Notes: a model not told the origin generated them from the letters alone. DNA of 64,000 bases from an uncultured Bacteroidales bacterium (GCA_937894795.1 CALCQV010000006.1:43066-107065), one strand, 5' to 3'; positions 9,070-17,942 are shown, numbered from the stretch's first letter. Made by a program: numbers and translations.

Positions 9070-9447
9070 ATGTCATTTGAATTAACCGGTAAAATCCTGG
9101 AGATTTTTGCCACTCAAACAATCACTGAGAAATTTAAAAAGCGCGAATTTATTGTTGAATATAAAGACAATCCTTCAGGCGCATATGTGCAATACCTTAA
9201 GTTTCAATGTACAGGCGACAAGGTAACCTTGCTTGATTCATACAAACCCGGTCAGGATGTGAATATTTCATTCAACATTAAGGGCCGCAGGTATGAAAAG
9301 GATGGTCGTGTAAGTTACTTTATGGATCTTGAAGCCTGGAGAATTTCAAACGCTAATGGTAGTCAACCTGCCAACGGAAACCTCCCCTCGTATGAAGAAT
9401 ACAACAAATTGGAAGAAGAAGACGAAAATGGTGGACTGCCCTTTTAA
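9070..9447 (+). CDS. DUF3127 protein with SSB-like acidic C-terminal tail
   Basis: A 125-residue protein of the Bacteroidota DUF3127 family. The first about 90 residues look like a small beta-barrel (MSFELTGKILEI, QYLKFQCTGDK, NISFNIKGRRYEKDGRVSY), consistent with an OB fold. A low-complexity linker (SNANGSQPANGN) then leads to an acidic end, EEEDENGGLPF. That layout of OB-like core, disordered linker and acidic tail ending in Pro-Phe is the layout of single-stranded DNA binding protein, whose tail recruits repair proteins. The function itself is an inference. It ends on a TTAA shared with the convergent kinase gene. Confidence 0.85.
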   Translation: MSFELTGKILEIFATQTITEKFKKREFIVEYKDNPSGAYVQYLKFQCTGDKVTLLDSYKPGQDVNISFNIKGRRYEKDGRVSYFMDLEAWRISNANGSQPANGNLPSYEEYNKLEEEDENGGLPF

Positions 9448-11369
9448 AGCTGTTGAATAAAATCAAGTGTAAAGCTGAAAGTACTTCCCTTACCCGGAGT
9501 ACTTTCGGCTATAATTTTCGATTTGTGTAAACTCATGAATTCCTGACATAGGATCAAACCTAATCCTGTGCCTGTTTCATTTGCCGTACCCGGAGTTTTC
9601 AAACCGCCATCAAGCTTGAAAAGCTTATCCATATCCTCGGGAGTCATTCCAATACCGGTATCTGTAACCGACACCGTTACCTTTTTATGATTTATCCTGC
9701 TGCTCACTGTTACAGAACCACCATTGGGTGTAAACTTGATTGCATTGGTTAGCAGATTTCTTAAAATAGTTGAAAGCATATTCTTATCAGCTTTCACTAT
9801 TACATCTTTAGAGAAATCAGAAAAAAGTGATATTTGTTTGTTATCTGCCGATCCTCTCACTAACTCAACAGCATTCTCAATGCTTTCTGTTAAACTAACA
9901 GGTTCAGGGAAGAAATCTATACGTCCTGACTGGGCTCTTGACCAACTTAATAGATTATCAAGCAATGTATATATATGCTGTCCTGATTGTCTGATAACAT
10001 TCAGGTAAGATTTTTTCTCATTGTCGGTTATGTCATCGAAATCATTATAAGCCAGATCAGCGAATCCTAACAATGAATTGAATGGATTCTTCAAATCATG
10101 CGCAATAATGGAAAGGAACCGGTCTTTTGTCTGTATGAGTTCTTCCAGATGGGTCTTCTGTTCCTCAATAACCTTGTTTTTCTCCTGGAGTTCACTGGCA
10201 ATTCTTGATTTCAGGTAATACCTTCGGAAGAAGAAGAATGACAGGATCAGGATGATGGCTAATGAGATAAAAAGTGCAATCCTGAGCTTTGAATTATTCT
10301 GAATGTTCAATGTTTGATCAAGGTTCTGCCGCAGCAGGTTGCCGGGATCCATATTGTTGTCAGTTATTTCAAACCTGCCGTTTGCCCTTGATAATTGAGC
10401 CGCCATTTGCTCATTATAAACGCTATCCTTAAGTTGAATATACTGATCAAGGAATGTGTATGCTAATCCTGGTTGATTCAACGCCATGGAAATACGCGCC
10501 AATTGCGAGTAAGCATCCATGATTACAGGTTTGTTTCTTACTGATCGGGCAGTAAGCAAACCTTTCTCAGTCAATCTGTATGCTTCAGGTTTCAAACCTT
10601 TGCTGAAGTACACCTTACCTAACAACACCTGCCCGTTTGCAATTGAATTTGGATCGTTACTTTTTACTGCCATTTCCAATCCCTTATATATATAATCTTC
10701 AGCAGCTTGCAGGTCATTCTTTTTCAAACTGAGCACCCCCAATGCAGAGTATGCCAATGATAATGATGATGAGTTTAAGCGATTCGCAACACTTTGTGTT
10801 TCGGAGTAATTCTTCCTGAATTTGCCAATATTCGACATATTCCTGCCCATCACACCTAAATTCAAATAAGCGGCATCGAGATCCTGCTGGTTGACCAATC
10901 CATTGAAGATTACCAAAGCCCTCTGGTAATAAGTAAATGCCTTTTCTGGCTGTTTTAACTCATTATGTATAAATCCGAGGTTGATACACGTATTTGCCTG
11001 AGGCGCCAGCATACCTTTACGTTCAAAGAAATTAAGGGCAATCTGACTGTGTTTGCGGGCATCTTCATAATTCAATGTTATAGTATAAACCATGCCGATA
11101 CTGTAATGAGCATTCGCCCATGACACAGAATCCCCGGCTTTTGCATGAATATCAATTTCCTGATTGAGGTAATAGATTGCAGTTGAATAGTCGCTGAGTT
11201 CAATGGCTGTTCTTGAAATTTCCTTTATAACCCGGGCTTTGGATGCTGTATCAGGCATCACTTTCAAATACGTTTCAAGACTATCCAATTTCGACTGGCC
11301 ACAAACAATAAAGGGCACCAGAAGTGCCAAACAACAAGTCAGTAAGATTCGCTGCTTAAGTAAATTCAT
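9444..11369 (-). CDS. Membrane sensor histidine kinase with TPR sensor region
   Basis: 641 residues from the ATG at 11369, which begins the signal-like segment MNLLKQRILLTCCLALLVPF. Order: exported TPR repeats (about 45-330), one membrane helix (about 362-385, ending FFFFRRYYL), a coiled coil, HisKA with phospho-acceptor His424 in IIAHDLKNPFNSL, and an ATPase domain with N box RNLLTNAIKFTPNGG, G1 DTGIGM and G2 GTGLGLIL. All catalytic boxes look intact. It has no response regulator neighbour, so it is an orphan kinase here. TPR kinases of this type are common in Bacteroidota and their signals are mostly unknown. Confidence 0.93.
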   Translation of the reverse strand: MNLLKQRILLTCCLALLVPFIVCGQSKLDSLETYLKVMPDTASKARVIKEISRTAIELSDYSTAIYYLNQEIDIHAKAGDSVSWANAHYSIGMVYTITLNYEDARKHSQIALNFFERKGMLAPQANTCINLGFIHNELKQPEKAFTYYQRALVIFNGLVNQQDLDAAYLNLGVMGRNMSNIGKFRKNYSETQSVANRLNSSSLSLAYSALGVLSLKKNDLQAAEDYIYKGLEMAVKSNDPNSIANGQVLLGKVYFSKGLKPEAYRLTEKGLLTARSVRNKPVIMDAYSQLARISMALNQPGLAYTFLDQYIQLKDSVYNEQMAAQLSRANGRFEITDNNMDPGNLLRQNLDQTLNIQNNSKLRIALFISLAIILILSFFFFRRYYLKSRIASELQEKNKVIEEQKTHLEELIQTKDRFLSIIAHDLKNPFNSLLGFADLAYNDFDDITDNEKKSYLNVIRQSGQHIYTLLDNLLSWSRAQSGRIDFFPEPVSLTESIENAVELVRGSADNKQISLFSDFSKDVIVKADKNMLSTILRNLLTNAIKFTPNGGSVTVSSRINHKKVTVSVTDTGIGMTPEDMDKLFKLDGGLKTPGTANETGTGLGLILCQEFMSLHKSKIIAESTPGKGSTFSFTLDFIQQL

Positions 11370-11414
11370 TATTGTGCGTAAAAAGTCATTCAATATACAA
11401 AATATTTAATTACG

Positions 11415-12368
11415 TTACACAGTTTTCTCAAATGGATGTTCCCAATTGAAATCCGGTAAATATTCAGCATTGCTATCCAGTTCCTGAATCCACCCATTTA
11501 TGAATCCAAGATTCTCCATTTCATTGCATACCTTTTCGTACTCTTCAGGTAAAAGAGTGCGTCCCAATGATTCATGTCCAATCGCTTTGGCCACCGGATG
11601 ATATTGAGCCATCAACGACAGGCTTATTTTAGGAGACAGCTCACCGGCTATAAAATTCAATGCTTCAATACTGTTATCAGTGTAGCCTGGCAAAACTAAA
11701 TGACGCACTATCATGCCTCTCACTGCAGTGTTTGAATCATCTGTAATAACATTAGGCCCCATTTGCCTGTACATCTCTTTAAGGGCTGCACGTGCCACTT
11801 CCACATAATTACGAACATCAGAAAAAGGTTTTCCTAATGCATTATCTGAATATTTAAAATCCGGTAGATATACATCAATAATTCCTTCCAGTCGTTTCAG
11901 GGTCTCAACCGAATCATAGCCATTTGAATTATATACTATAGTTGGATATCTGTCCCATCTGTGTAATGAATTAATTATCATTATCATTTGAGGTACCATA
12001 TGTGAAGCCGAAACGAATCCAACTGAACGGCAACCTTTATCAAGGTTTGTTATTATTGTTTCAGTAATCTCCTCAAGTGTCCCGTATGCGGAAACACTTG
12101 TACCATTTTGGCTGATCTGGTAATTCTGACAATATATGCACTGCAAATTACAATGACCAAAAAACACATTGCAAATACCTTCAGGCCCGCTTATTACGGG
12201 CTCCTCCCCTTTATGAATGCAAATGGAACTAATGTTAAAGCCCGAATCGGTATTGCAATAGCCTTGCGGACCTTTCACCCTGTCAGCACGACATGAACGC
12301 GGACATACAGAACATTTAATCAAGTCATTATAAGCATCCTGATCAGTATATTTTGAGTATATATTCAT
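11415..12368 (-). CDS. Radical SAM protein, PflA-like (COG1313 type)
   Basis: 317 residues. The [4Fe-4S]-SAM cysteines are in GHCNLQCIYCQN (CxxxCxxC). An N-terminal cysteine set (KCSVCPRSCRADR and GYC) may hold a second metal site. The family is annotated as putative pyruvate formate-lyase activating enzyme, but no pyruvate formate-lyase or glycyl radical enzyme is in the window, so the target is unknown. It has its own -7 box at 12434-12441. Confidence 0.9.
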   Translation of the reverse strand: MNIYSKYTDQDAYNDLIKCSVCPRSCRADRVKGPQGYCNTDSGFNISSICIHKGEEPVISGPEGICNVFFGHCNLQCIYCQNYQISQNGTSVSAYGTLEEITETIITNLDKGCRSVGFVSASHMVPQMIMIINSLHRWDRYPTIVYNSNGYDSVETLKRLEGIIDVYLPDFKYSDNALGKPFSDVRNYVEVARAALKEMYRQMGPNVITDDSNTAVRGMIVRHLVLPGYTDNSIEALNFIAGELSPKISLSLMAQYHPVAKAIGHESLGRTLLPEEYEKVCNEMENLGFINGWIQELDSNAEYLPDFNWEHPFEKTV

Positions 12369-12433
12369 GCCGGTATTTAGGCTTTAGTGCGGCTTTCGCC
12401 TTTTGTATTTCTACTATTTATGTATAAACACTG

Positions 12434-12441
12434 CAAAAGTA
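12434..12441 (-). promoter_or_regulatory. -7 promoter element for the radical SAM gene
   Basis: Minus strand TACTTTTG, an exact TAnnTTTG match, about 66 nt before the ATG at 12368. Confidence 0.55.
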
Positions 12442-12627
12442 ACCCTTGAAACGGTTAAATATATTGCATTTGCTTGATTTTCAATTATACAAAAAAATCA
12501 GACATCCATATTGCAGCAAATTTACACTATTCCTTAGCAAAAATAGCACCATATAATAGTTTAAGTCGACCGGTAATGGCAACCTTACCTAAAGGTTTAT
12601 TAAATAGTTTTGATTCATTAAGAGATA

Positions 12628-12716
12628 AAGCGTTATATAAACAATGTTTAACCAATATTTAAGCGTTATATATCGCTTATATAACGCTTAAAAGACGCTT
12701 AAACAACGCTTAAACC
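12628..12716. repeat. Array A: 11-bp phased inverted repeat array upstream of the ROK gene
   Basis: Right arm: CGCTTA at 12674, 12685, 12696 and 12707, exactly 11 bp apart; the last three extend to ACGCTTAAA. Left arm: GCGTT at 12630 and 12663 (33 bp apart), with TTTAA remnants in phase at 12647 and 12658. Arms form a perfect 13-bp dyad TTTAAGCGTTATA (12658-12670) / TATAACGCTTAAA (12680-12692) around 9 nt. A second 13-bp pair is AAGCGTTATATAA (12628-12640) / TTATATAACGCTT (12677-12689). It lies in a 454-base gap between the radical SAM gene and the ROK gene, about 80 bp upstream of the probable ROK -7 box. The remaining sequence of the gap is AT-rich, with no gene that I can support. Confidence 0.85.
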
Positions 12717-12792
12717 AAAAATGGATTCCATCTTAATCTATTTAATAATTTCTACTGTTAAGCATTAATTACCCATCACCTGATATTTTTCA

Positions 12793-12800
12793 TACTTTAG
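12793..12800 (+). promoter_or_regulatory. Possible -7 element for the ROK gene
   Basis: TACTTTAG, one mismatch from TAnnTTTG, 23 bases before the ATG. Plausible by position only. Confidence 0.35.
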
Positions 12801-12822
12801 CACTAAAATTCATAAGGAATAA

Positions 12823-14055
12823 ATGTCAGCAAAGAAATTATCTTCTTCTTCTTTTGAGCATTATAGTAATAATAGCCAGCGGCAGGTCAGAGTGAAGCAG
12901 CAACTGATAACCATGCTCTACAAGGGAGGACAGCTTTCAATCCATGATTTTAGTAAATCGTTAAAACTAAGTGCGCCAACCATTGCCAAAGCTGTTGATG
13001 AACTGATTGATCAGCAATTGGTTATCAAGTCGGGAACAGGCAATTCATCAGGTGGTCGCAGACCTGGTCTTTATTCCATCAATCCCTCAGCAAGATATGT
13101 ATTGGCAATAGATCTTGAACGCTCATTTATCAGGTTGGGCTTGTTTGATTGTGCCAATAATCTTGTTGCACCCATTGATGAATTCAATGAGGGGCTTGAC
13201 ACACTTCCTGATGTGTTCACTTATATCACCGGCAAGGTGAATGAATTGCTCGCTAAAAAGAAGATTAACAAAAATAAAGTTCTGGGCATTGGAGTTTCAT
13301 TGCCCGGATTAATTGACATACACACCGGCCTATCGTATACTTACCTGGCAGATAATAGACCCGTTGCTGAGAATTTATCTGAGCTTACCGGAATCAGGAC
13401 ATTTGTTGAGCACGATACCAAGCTTATGGCCTGGGGTGAACTGGCTTTTGGATTAGCCAAAGGGCTTAACAATGTACTTTGCCTGAATGTAGGCTCAGGT
13501 ATTGGATTGAGCATGATTCTTAATGGTACAATTTATAAAGGCCATTCGGGCTACTCGGGTGAATTTGGCCATATTCAGATTGAAAATGATGGCGATTTAT
13601 GCCATTGTGGTAAATATGGTTGTATAGAAACCATTGCTGCCGGTAAATCATTAATTCACAAAGCAAATCAGCAAATAGCTGCCGGCAGGGATACTATTCT
13701 TGCAAGTAACACTGAAAAGACACATCTCAAACTTACTACCACGGCTATTATAGATGGTGCTTTAGCCGGTGATTCCTTATGCAACGAATTGATTTCAGAA
13801 GCCGGAGAAGCTCTGGGGCGCGGTATGGCTGTGCTTCTGCACCTCTTTAATCCCGAGTTGATTATTATTGGTGGAGAATTATCCAAAGCTGCCAGTTTGC
13901 TAATTGATCCTATTGTGAAAAACATTAACAAGCATACTATTGAACGTATAAGAAAAGATACGCGTATTGAGATTTCCAATATTGGAGAGAATGCCCGAAT
14001 TATGGGATCACTTGCATTGGTTATGAACAAGATATTCTCCTCACAGATGACTTAG
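12823..14055 (+). CDS. ROK-family transcriptional regulator (NagC/XylR type)
   Basis: 410 residues. The N-terminal winged helix (about 20-85; KSLKLSAPTIAKAVDELIDQ, then wing SSGGRRPGLY) is followed by a sugar-kinase-like ROK domain. The ROK signature is present: LCLNVGSGIGLS, GHSGYSGEFGHI and the zinc-binding DLCHCGKYGCIET. It probably senses a sugar or amino sugar and controls the genes after it (permease, nucleotidyltransferase, former hexosaminidase), which fits NagC-like control of N-acetylhexosamine use; the effector is an inference. Array A upstream is a candidate target. Confidence 0.93.
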   Translation: MSAKKLSSSSFEHYSNNSQRQVRVKQQLITMLYKGGQLSIHDFSKSLKLSAPTIAKAVDELIDQQLVIKSGTGNSSGGRRPGLYSINPSARYVLAIDLERSFIRLGLFDCANNLVAPIDEFNEGLDTLPDVFTYITGKVNELLAKKKINKNKVLGIGVSLPGLIDIHTGLSYTYLADNRPVAENLSELTGIRTFVEHDTKLMAWGELAFGLAKGLNNVLCLNVGSGIGLSMILNGTIYKGHSGYSGEFGHIQIENDGDLCHCGKYGCIETIAAGKSLIHKANQQIAAGRDTILASNTEKTHLKLTTTAIIDGALAGDSLCNELISEAGEALGRGMAVLLHLFNPELIIIGGELSKAASLLIDPIVKNINKHTIERIRKDTRIEISNIGENARIMGSLALVMNKIFSSQMT

Positions 14056-14149
14056 ATTTTATACTGCATCATACAACTGCATTCTTAATCAGCAACTACT
14101 TTCCCGATGAATAATCACATACTGCAGGATAATTAAATCATAACACCAA

Positions 14150-15415
14150 ATGAGCAATACGACACAAACCACAAGCAGGAGATCATACCTGATTTCCATT
14201 GGCACCATTGGCATTCTCTTTTTCATTTTTGGATTTGTGACCTGGTTAAACGGCACTCTGATACCATTTCTCAAGATCGCATGTGAATTAAGCAATCTTC
14301 AGGCCTATTTTGTAACTTTTGCCTTTTATATCTCTTACCTGTTTATGGCACCCCCTTCATCTCTGGTTTTGAAGAAGGTGGGCTTCAAAAACGGCATGGC
14401 GCTTGGCTTGTTCATCATGGCCGTGGGTTCATTAATATTTATTCCTGCCGCAATGAACCGCACTTTTGGATTATTCCTTACCGGCTTGTTTGTCCAGGGC
14501 TCCGGACTAGCATTGCTTCAAACTGCTTCCAATCCCTACATTACTATAATAGGGCCTCGTGAAAGTGCAGCCAAGCGCATCGCTATTATGGGCATTGCCA
14601 ATAAGGTAGCCGGCACTATCAGTCCCATTATACTTGGTGCAGTGATATTAAGTGGTGCCAACCAATTGATGGAACAAGTCAGCCTTGTCTCGGGTGCTGA
14701 AAAAGAGTTAATGCTTGATGCTTTGGCTAATAAGGTAATACTGCCGTATGTGGTTATGGCAATTGTTCTCACGCTTCTTGCTTTTATGATCAGGTATGCA
14801 CACCTACCCGAAATTGACCCTGAGGTTGATGATACCGAACATGATCCGTCAGTCACCACTAAGAATGCCTGGTATCAGTATCCGCATTTATTGCTTGGCT
14901 TTCTTGCAATCTTCTTTTACGTGGGAGTTGAAGTAATGGCCGGTGATACCATTGTTCTTTATGGCAAATCATTAGGCATATCACTTGATATGTCACGCTA
15001 TTTCACCAGTTTAACATTGATTTCCATGGTCATTGGATATATAGTTGGTATAATTGCCATTCCCAAGTATCTGAAGCAGGATAAAGCATTGGCTATATCT
15101 GCAGTATTGGGTATGGCATTTACGCTGGTGGCACTCTTTGCAAATGGGTTTGTTAGTGTTTTATTTATTGGATTACTGGGTTTTGCAAATGCCATGATGT
15201 GGCCAAGCATATGGCCGCTGGCTATTGCAGATCTTGGTAAATTTACAAAATCGGGATCTGCATTATTGGTGATGGGTATAGCGGGTGGTGCTATTATTCC
15301 CGTCATTTACGGGTCTCTGGTGGATGTGATGGGTAACAGGGAAGCTTATATGATAATGCTCCCATTATATCTGTACATATTCTACTTCGCTGTAAAAGGT
15401 AATAAATTGAGGTAA
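14150..15415 (+). CDS. Sugar MFS transporter, FHS (fucose/glucose-galactose permease) family
   Basis: 421 residues with about 12 membrane segments. Family marks: GTIGILFFIFGFVTWLNGTL in helix 1, FYISYLFMAPPSSLVLKKVG, and GLALLQTASNPYI. FHS permeases are proton symporters for hexoses or amino sugars; some Bacteroidota members are proposed N-acetylglucosamine importers (NagP). The position between a ROK regulator and hexosaminidase remnants suggests an amino sugar substrate, which is inference. Confidence 0.92.
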   Translation: MSNTTQTTSRRSYLISIGTIGILFFIFGFVTWLNGTLIPFLKIACELSNLQAYFVTFAFYISYLFMAPPSSLVLKKVGFKNGMALGLFIMAVGSLIFIPAAMNRTFGLFLTGLFVQGSGLALLQTASNPYITIIGPRESAAKRIAIMGIANKVAGTISPIILGAVILSGANQLMEQVSLVSGAEKELMLDALANKVILPYVVMAIVLTLLAFMIRYAHLPEIDPEVDDTEHDPSVTTKNAWYQYPHLLLGFLAIFFYVGVEVMAGDTIVLYGKSLGISLDMSRYFTSLTLISMVIGYIVGIIAIPKYLKQDKALAISAVLGMAFTLVALFANGFVSVLFIGLLGFANAMMWPSIWPLAIADLGKFTKSGSALLVMGIAGGAIIPVIYGSLVDVMGNREAYMIMLPLYLYIFYFAVKGNKLR

Positions 15416-15454
15416 GAGAATTTAGTAAATCAAGATTTTTTCAATTATATAGTA

Positions 15455-16351
15455 ATGAAACCAACACTTTTGATACTAGCTGCGGGTATGGGCAGCAGAT
15501 ATGGAGGATTAAAACAAATTGATCCTGTTGGCCCCGGTGGCCAGACTATTCTCGATTATTCAGTATTTGATGCCAAAAGAGCCGGATTTGGCAAAATAGT
15601 CTTTATAATACGTAAGGATATTGAAGCTGATTTTAAAATGGTATTCGCCGACAGGCTCAGCAGAACATTGCCAATTGAATGGGTATTCCAGGAATTGGAA
15701 AGTTTGCCTGAAGGTGTCACTCCACCCGTTGGAAGGACAAAACCCTGGGGCACGGGGCATGCAGTTCTCATGGCGGCAAAGAATATCAAGGAGCCTTTTG
15801 TGGTAATTAATGCCGACGACTTTTATGGCAGGGAAGCGTTCGAAAAAGCGGTTGAATATTTTAACACTGAGCAGTATGACACTGATTATGCCATGGTTGC
15901 CTATGAATTAAAGAATACACTTTCAGATTTCGGTTCTGTATCAAGGGGGGTATGTACCGTTGATAAGGATCAATGGCTTGAAAGTGTGGTAGAACATACT
16001 AAAATTGCCAGGGAGAATAACAGAATATTCAATACTGAACATGATGAATCAAAAAAAGCACTGGACGATGATACTTTGGTTTCAATGAATTTCTGGTGTT
16101 TCAAACACTCTTTCTTTAATCAGCTCGACTCGCATTTTCGTCGCTTTATTGCGGAGAACTCCAATAACTTAACTGCTGAATGCTATATACCAAGTGCCGT
16201 TGACACCTTGATAAAGTCAAATGAAGCGAGAGTTAAGGTGCTTCCAAATAAAGGCCAGTGGTTTGGTATAACCTATAAGCAAGACAAACCTCTTGTGATT
16301 AACAGGATTGCAAAATTGACTGAAGCAGGAGAATACCCGGTAAAATTTTAA
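15455..16351 (+). CDS. Sugar-phosphate nucleotidyltransferase
   Basis: 298 residues. The N-terminal nucleotide-binding motif LILAAGMGSRYGGLKQ and the VINADDFYG motif (metal-binding Asp pair) mark an NTP_transferase-fold enzyme that joins a sugar-1-phosphate to NTP. Unlike GlmU it has no beta-helix domain. It lies in the ROK/permease cluster, 39 bases after the permease, so conversion of an imported sugar to a nucleotide sugar is likely. The exact sugar and nucleotide are not determined from sequence. Confidence 0.9.
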   Translation: MKPTLLILAAGMGSRYGGLKQIDPVGPGGQTILDYSVFDAKRAGFGKIVFIIRKDIEADFKMVFADRLSRTLPIEWVFQELESLPEGVTPPVGRTKPWGTGHAVLMAAKNIKEPFVVINADDFYGREAFEKAVEYFNTEQYDTDYAMVAYELKNTLSDFGSVSRGVCTVDKDQWLESVVEHTKIARENNRIFNTEHDESKKALDDDTLVSMNFWCFKHSFFNQLDSHFRRFIAENSNNLTAECYIPSAVDTLIKSNEARVKVLPNKGQWFGITYKQDKPLVINRIAKLTEAGEYPVKF

Positions 16352-16361
16352 ATTCCTGATC

Positions 16362-16942
16362 ATGAAAAACAGGTATCTCTTGTTTCTTTTACTGCTTCTG
16401 GCAAATAGTGCATATACTCAGGATCATTCCATTATACCCTGCCCTGTTTCCTGTGAAATTGGGAATGATGGCGACTTTCAGCTCTCAGCTGTAAGTAATC
16501 CTAATGATGAAGGGTATAATCTTACTGTAAAAAGAAATAAGATAACACTTAAAGCCATGATTTTATAATGACTCCAGGCTCGCCATGTTACCTTGATCAT
16601 TATCAGGGGAATCCTTATAATGAACCTCTCGCATTTGGTGGCAACAACACATTGAGTAAAGTTTACTCATTCAATCCAATAGCTCAGGAACTGCCCAAGC
16701 AACAACATAAATACATTTTAGGAGCTCAGGGCAATGTATGGACTGAGTATATTCTTAGTCCGGAACATGTTGAGTATATGGCATATCCCAGGGCAATTGC
16801 CATGGCAGAAGTTAACTGGTCACCCCAGAAAATTAGGGAATTCAAACATTTCATGAACCATCTTGAACATCATTTTATATGGCTTGATATGTTAAAGGTA
16901 AATTATAGAAAGCTATCACTAAATGAAGAAACAGGTTTATGA
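16362..16942 (+). pseudogene. Beta-N-acetylhexosaminidase (GH20) remnant with internal deletion
   Basis: The 5' piece (16362-16568) encodes a signal peptide ending ANSAYTQ and the start of the GH20b domain (HSIIPCPVSCEI, GYNLTVKRNKITLKA), then stops. The 3' piece (from 16568) resumes at the end of the catalytic barrel: MTPGSPCYLDHYQG, YILGAQGNVWTEYI, EHVEYMAYPRAIAMAEVNW. The middle of the gene, including the HxGGDE catalytic motif, is gone: about 190 codons remain of a protein that is normally 500-800 residues. It starts 10 bases after the nucleotidyltransferase and was probably secreted to release terminal GlcNAc/GalNAc. No active enzyme can result. Confidence 0.9.
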
Positions 16943-17745
16943 TACTTATAGACATCAAGAAGCAGATTAAGGGAAGTAAATCGAAAATACTTAACAAGAT
17001 GCCTGATTTCGGAATTGGCATACTTGCAAGAATTGTCCATCAGGATGAGCTAAACAGAATACTTACCAAGTATGAGGATAAGATTGGAGTGGAATTCCTC
17101 CAGTCAATTCTGAGTGAGATGAACATTAAAATAGAAGTGATTGGAGCCGAGAATTTACCTGACAATGGCAGATGTTTCTTTGTAGCCAATCATCCTTTCG
17201 GTTTTGTTGACGGATTAGTACTTACCAACATTGTCTCAAGCAAATATGGTGAATTCAAGGCCATCGGCAACGAGGTTTTTATGCTTATTCCGCAACTGCG
17301 GCCATTGATTGCCGCCGTGAATGTTTTTGGAACCAACAGAAGAGACTATCTTGTTGAACTCGACCGGATTTTTAAATCAGATATTCCAATCACTCATTTT
17401 CCGGCCGGTTTGGTATCCCGCCTGCATAATTTCAAAGTGCGGGATAGCCAGTGGCAGAAAAGCTTCATAACCAAAACCTTTGAGTGTGAACGAAGCATAG
17501 TTCCTTTCTATTTTTATGGTCGGAATTCCCTCCTATTCTATTCCGTTTATCTTATAAGAAGAACCATTGGAATTAAGGCAACACTTGAACTTGCCTTGCT
17601 GCCTCACGAGTTTTTTAATAAAAGAAATAAGACCATAAAGGTTAAAATTGGAAAACCAATATCATACAGTGATTTTGATAAAAATCAGAAACACAATGAT
17701 ATAGCACAATGGGTTAAATCAAAGGTTTATGAAATGAGAAAATAA
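16939..17745 (+). CDS. Lysophospholipid acyltransferase-like protein (PlsC-related)
   Basis: 268 residues. The acyltransferase block I motif appears as FVANHPFGFVDG, with His and Asp five residues apart (the usual PlsC spacing is HxxxxD); this NHPFG variant is common in a Bacteroidota subfamily. A block III-like segment is THFPAGLVSR. The enzyme probably acylates a lysolipid at the inner membrane; a glycine/ornithine lipid O-acyltransferase role is an alternative. It overlaps the GH20 remnant by 4 bases (ATGA), so it was probably co-transcribed with it, and it ends at a strong terminator. Confidence 0.85.
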   Translation: MILIDIKKQIKGSKSKILNKMPDFGIGILARIVHQDELNRILTKYEDKIGVEFLQSILSEMNIKIEVIGAENLPDNGRCFFVANHPFGFVDGLVLTNIVSSKYGEFKAIGNEVFMLIPQLRPLIAAVNVFGTNRRDYLVELDRIFKSDIPITHFPAGLVSRLHNFKVRDSQWQKSFITKTFECERSIVPFYFYGRNSLLFYSVYLIRRTIGIKATLELALLPHEFFNKRNKTIKVKIGKPISYSDFDKNQKHNDIAQWVKSKVYEMRK

Positions 17746-17810
17746 CAGGAACGAAATTGGGAAGTAAGATGAGCTGTTAAATAAATACTAATAAACAGAA
17801 CATGAAAACA

Positions 17811-17848
17811 AAACGACCTTTAGAAAATGTTCTAAAGGTCGTTTTAAT
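17811..17848 (+). terminator. Rho-independent terminator after the acyltransferase gene
   Basis: Perfect 15-bp stem: AAACGACCTTTAGAA (17811-17825) and TTCTAAAGGTCGTTT (17830-17844), loop AATG, then TTTTAATTT. It can also end the convergent tRNA transcript. Confidence 0.93.
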
Positions 17849-17858
17849 TTAACCAAAG

Positions 17859-17942
17859 TGCCCGGAACAGGACTCGAACCTGCACGCACGTAAGTACACT
17901 AGTCCCTGAAACTAGCGCGTCTACCAATTCCGCCATCCGGGC
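17859..17942 (-). tRNA. tRNA-Leu (CAG anticodon)
   Basis: 84 nt on the minus strand. Acceptor GCCCGGA pairs with TCCGGGC plus discriminator A. The anticodon stem CTAGT/ACTAG encloses TTCAGGG, giving anticodon CAG. A long class II variable arm and the T-arm GTTCGAGTC are visible. CCA is not encoded. Confidence 0.97.

Noticed and set aside
12474..12662. A 62-residue open frame in the gap before the ROK gene
   Set aside because: It runs into array A, lacks a ribosome binding site and has no protein-like composition; the AT-rich gap yields such frames by chance.
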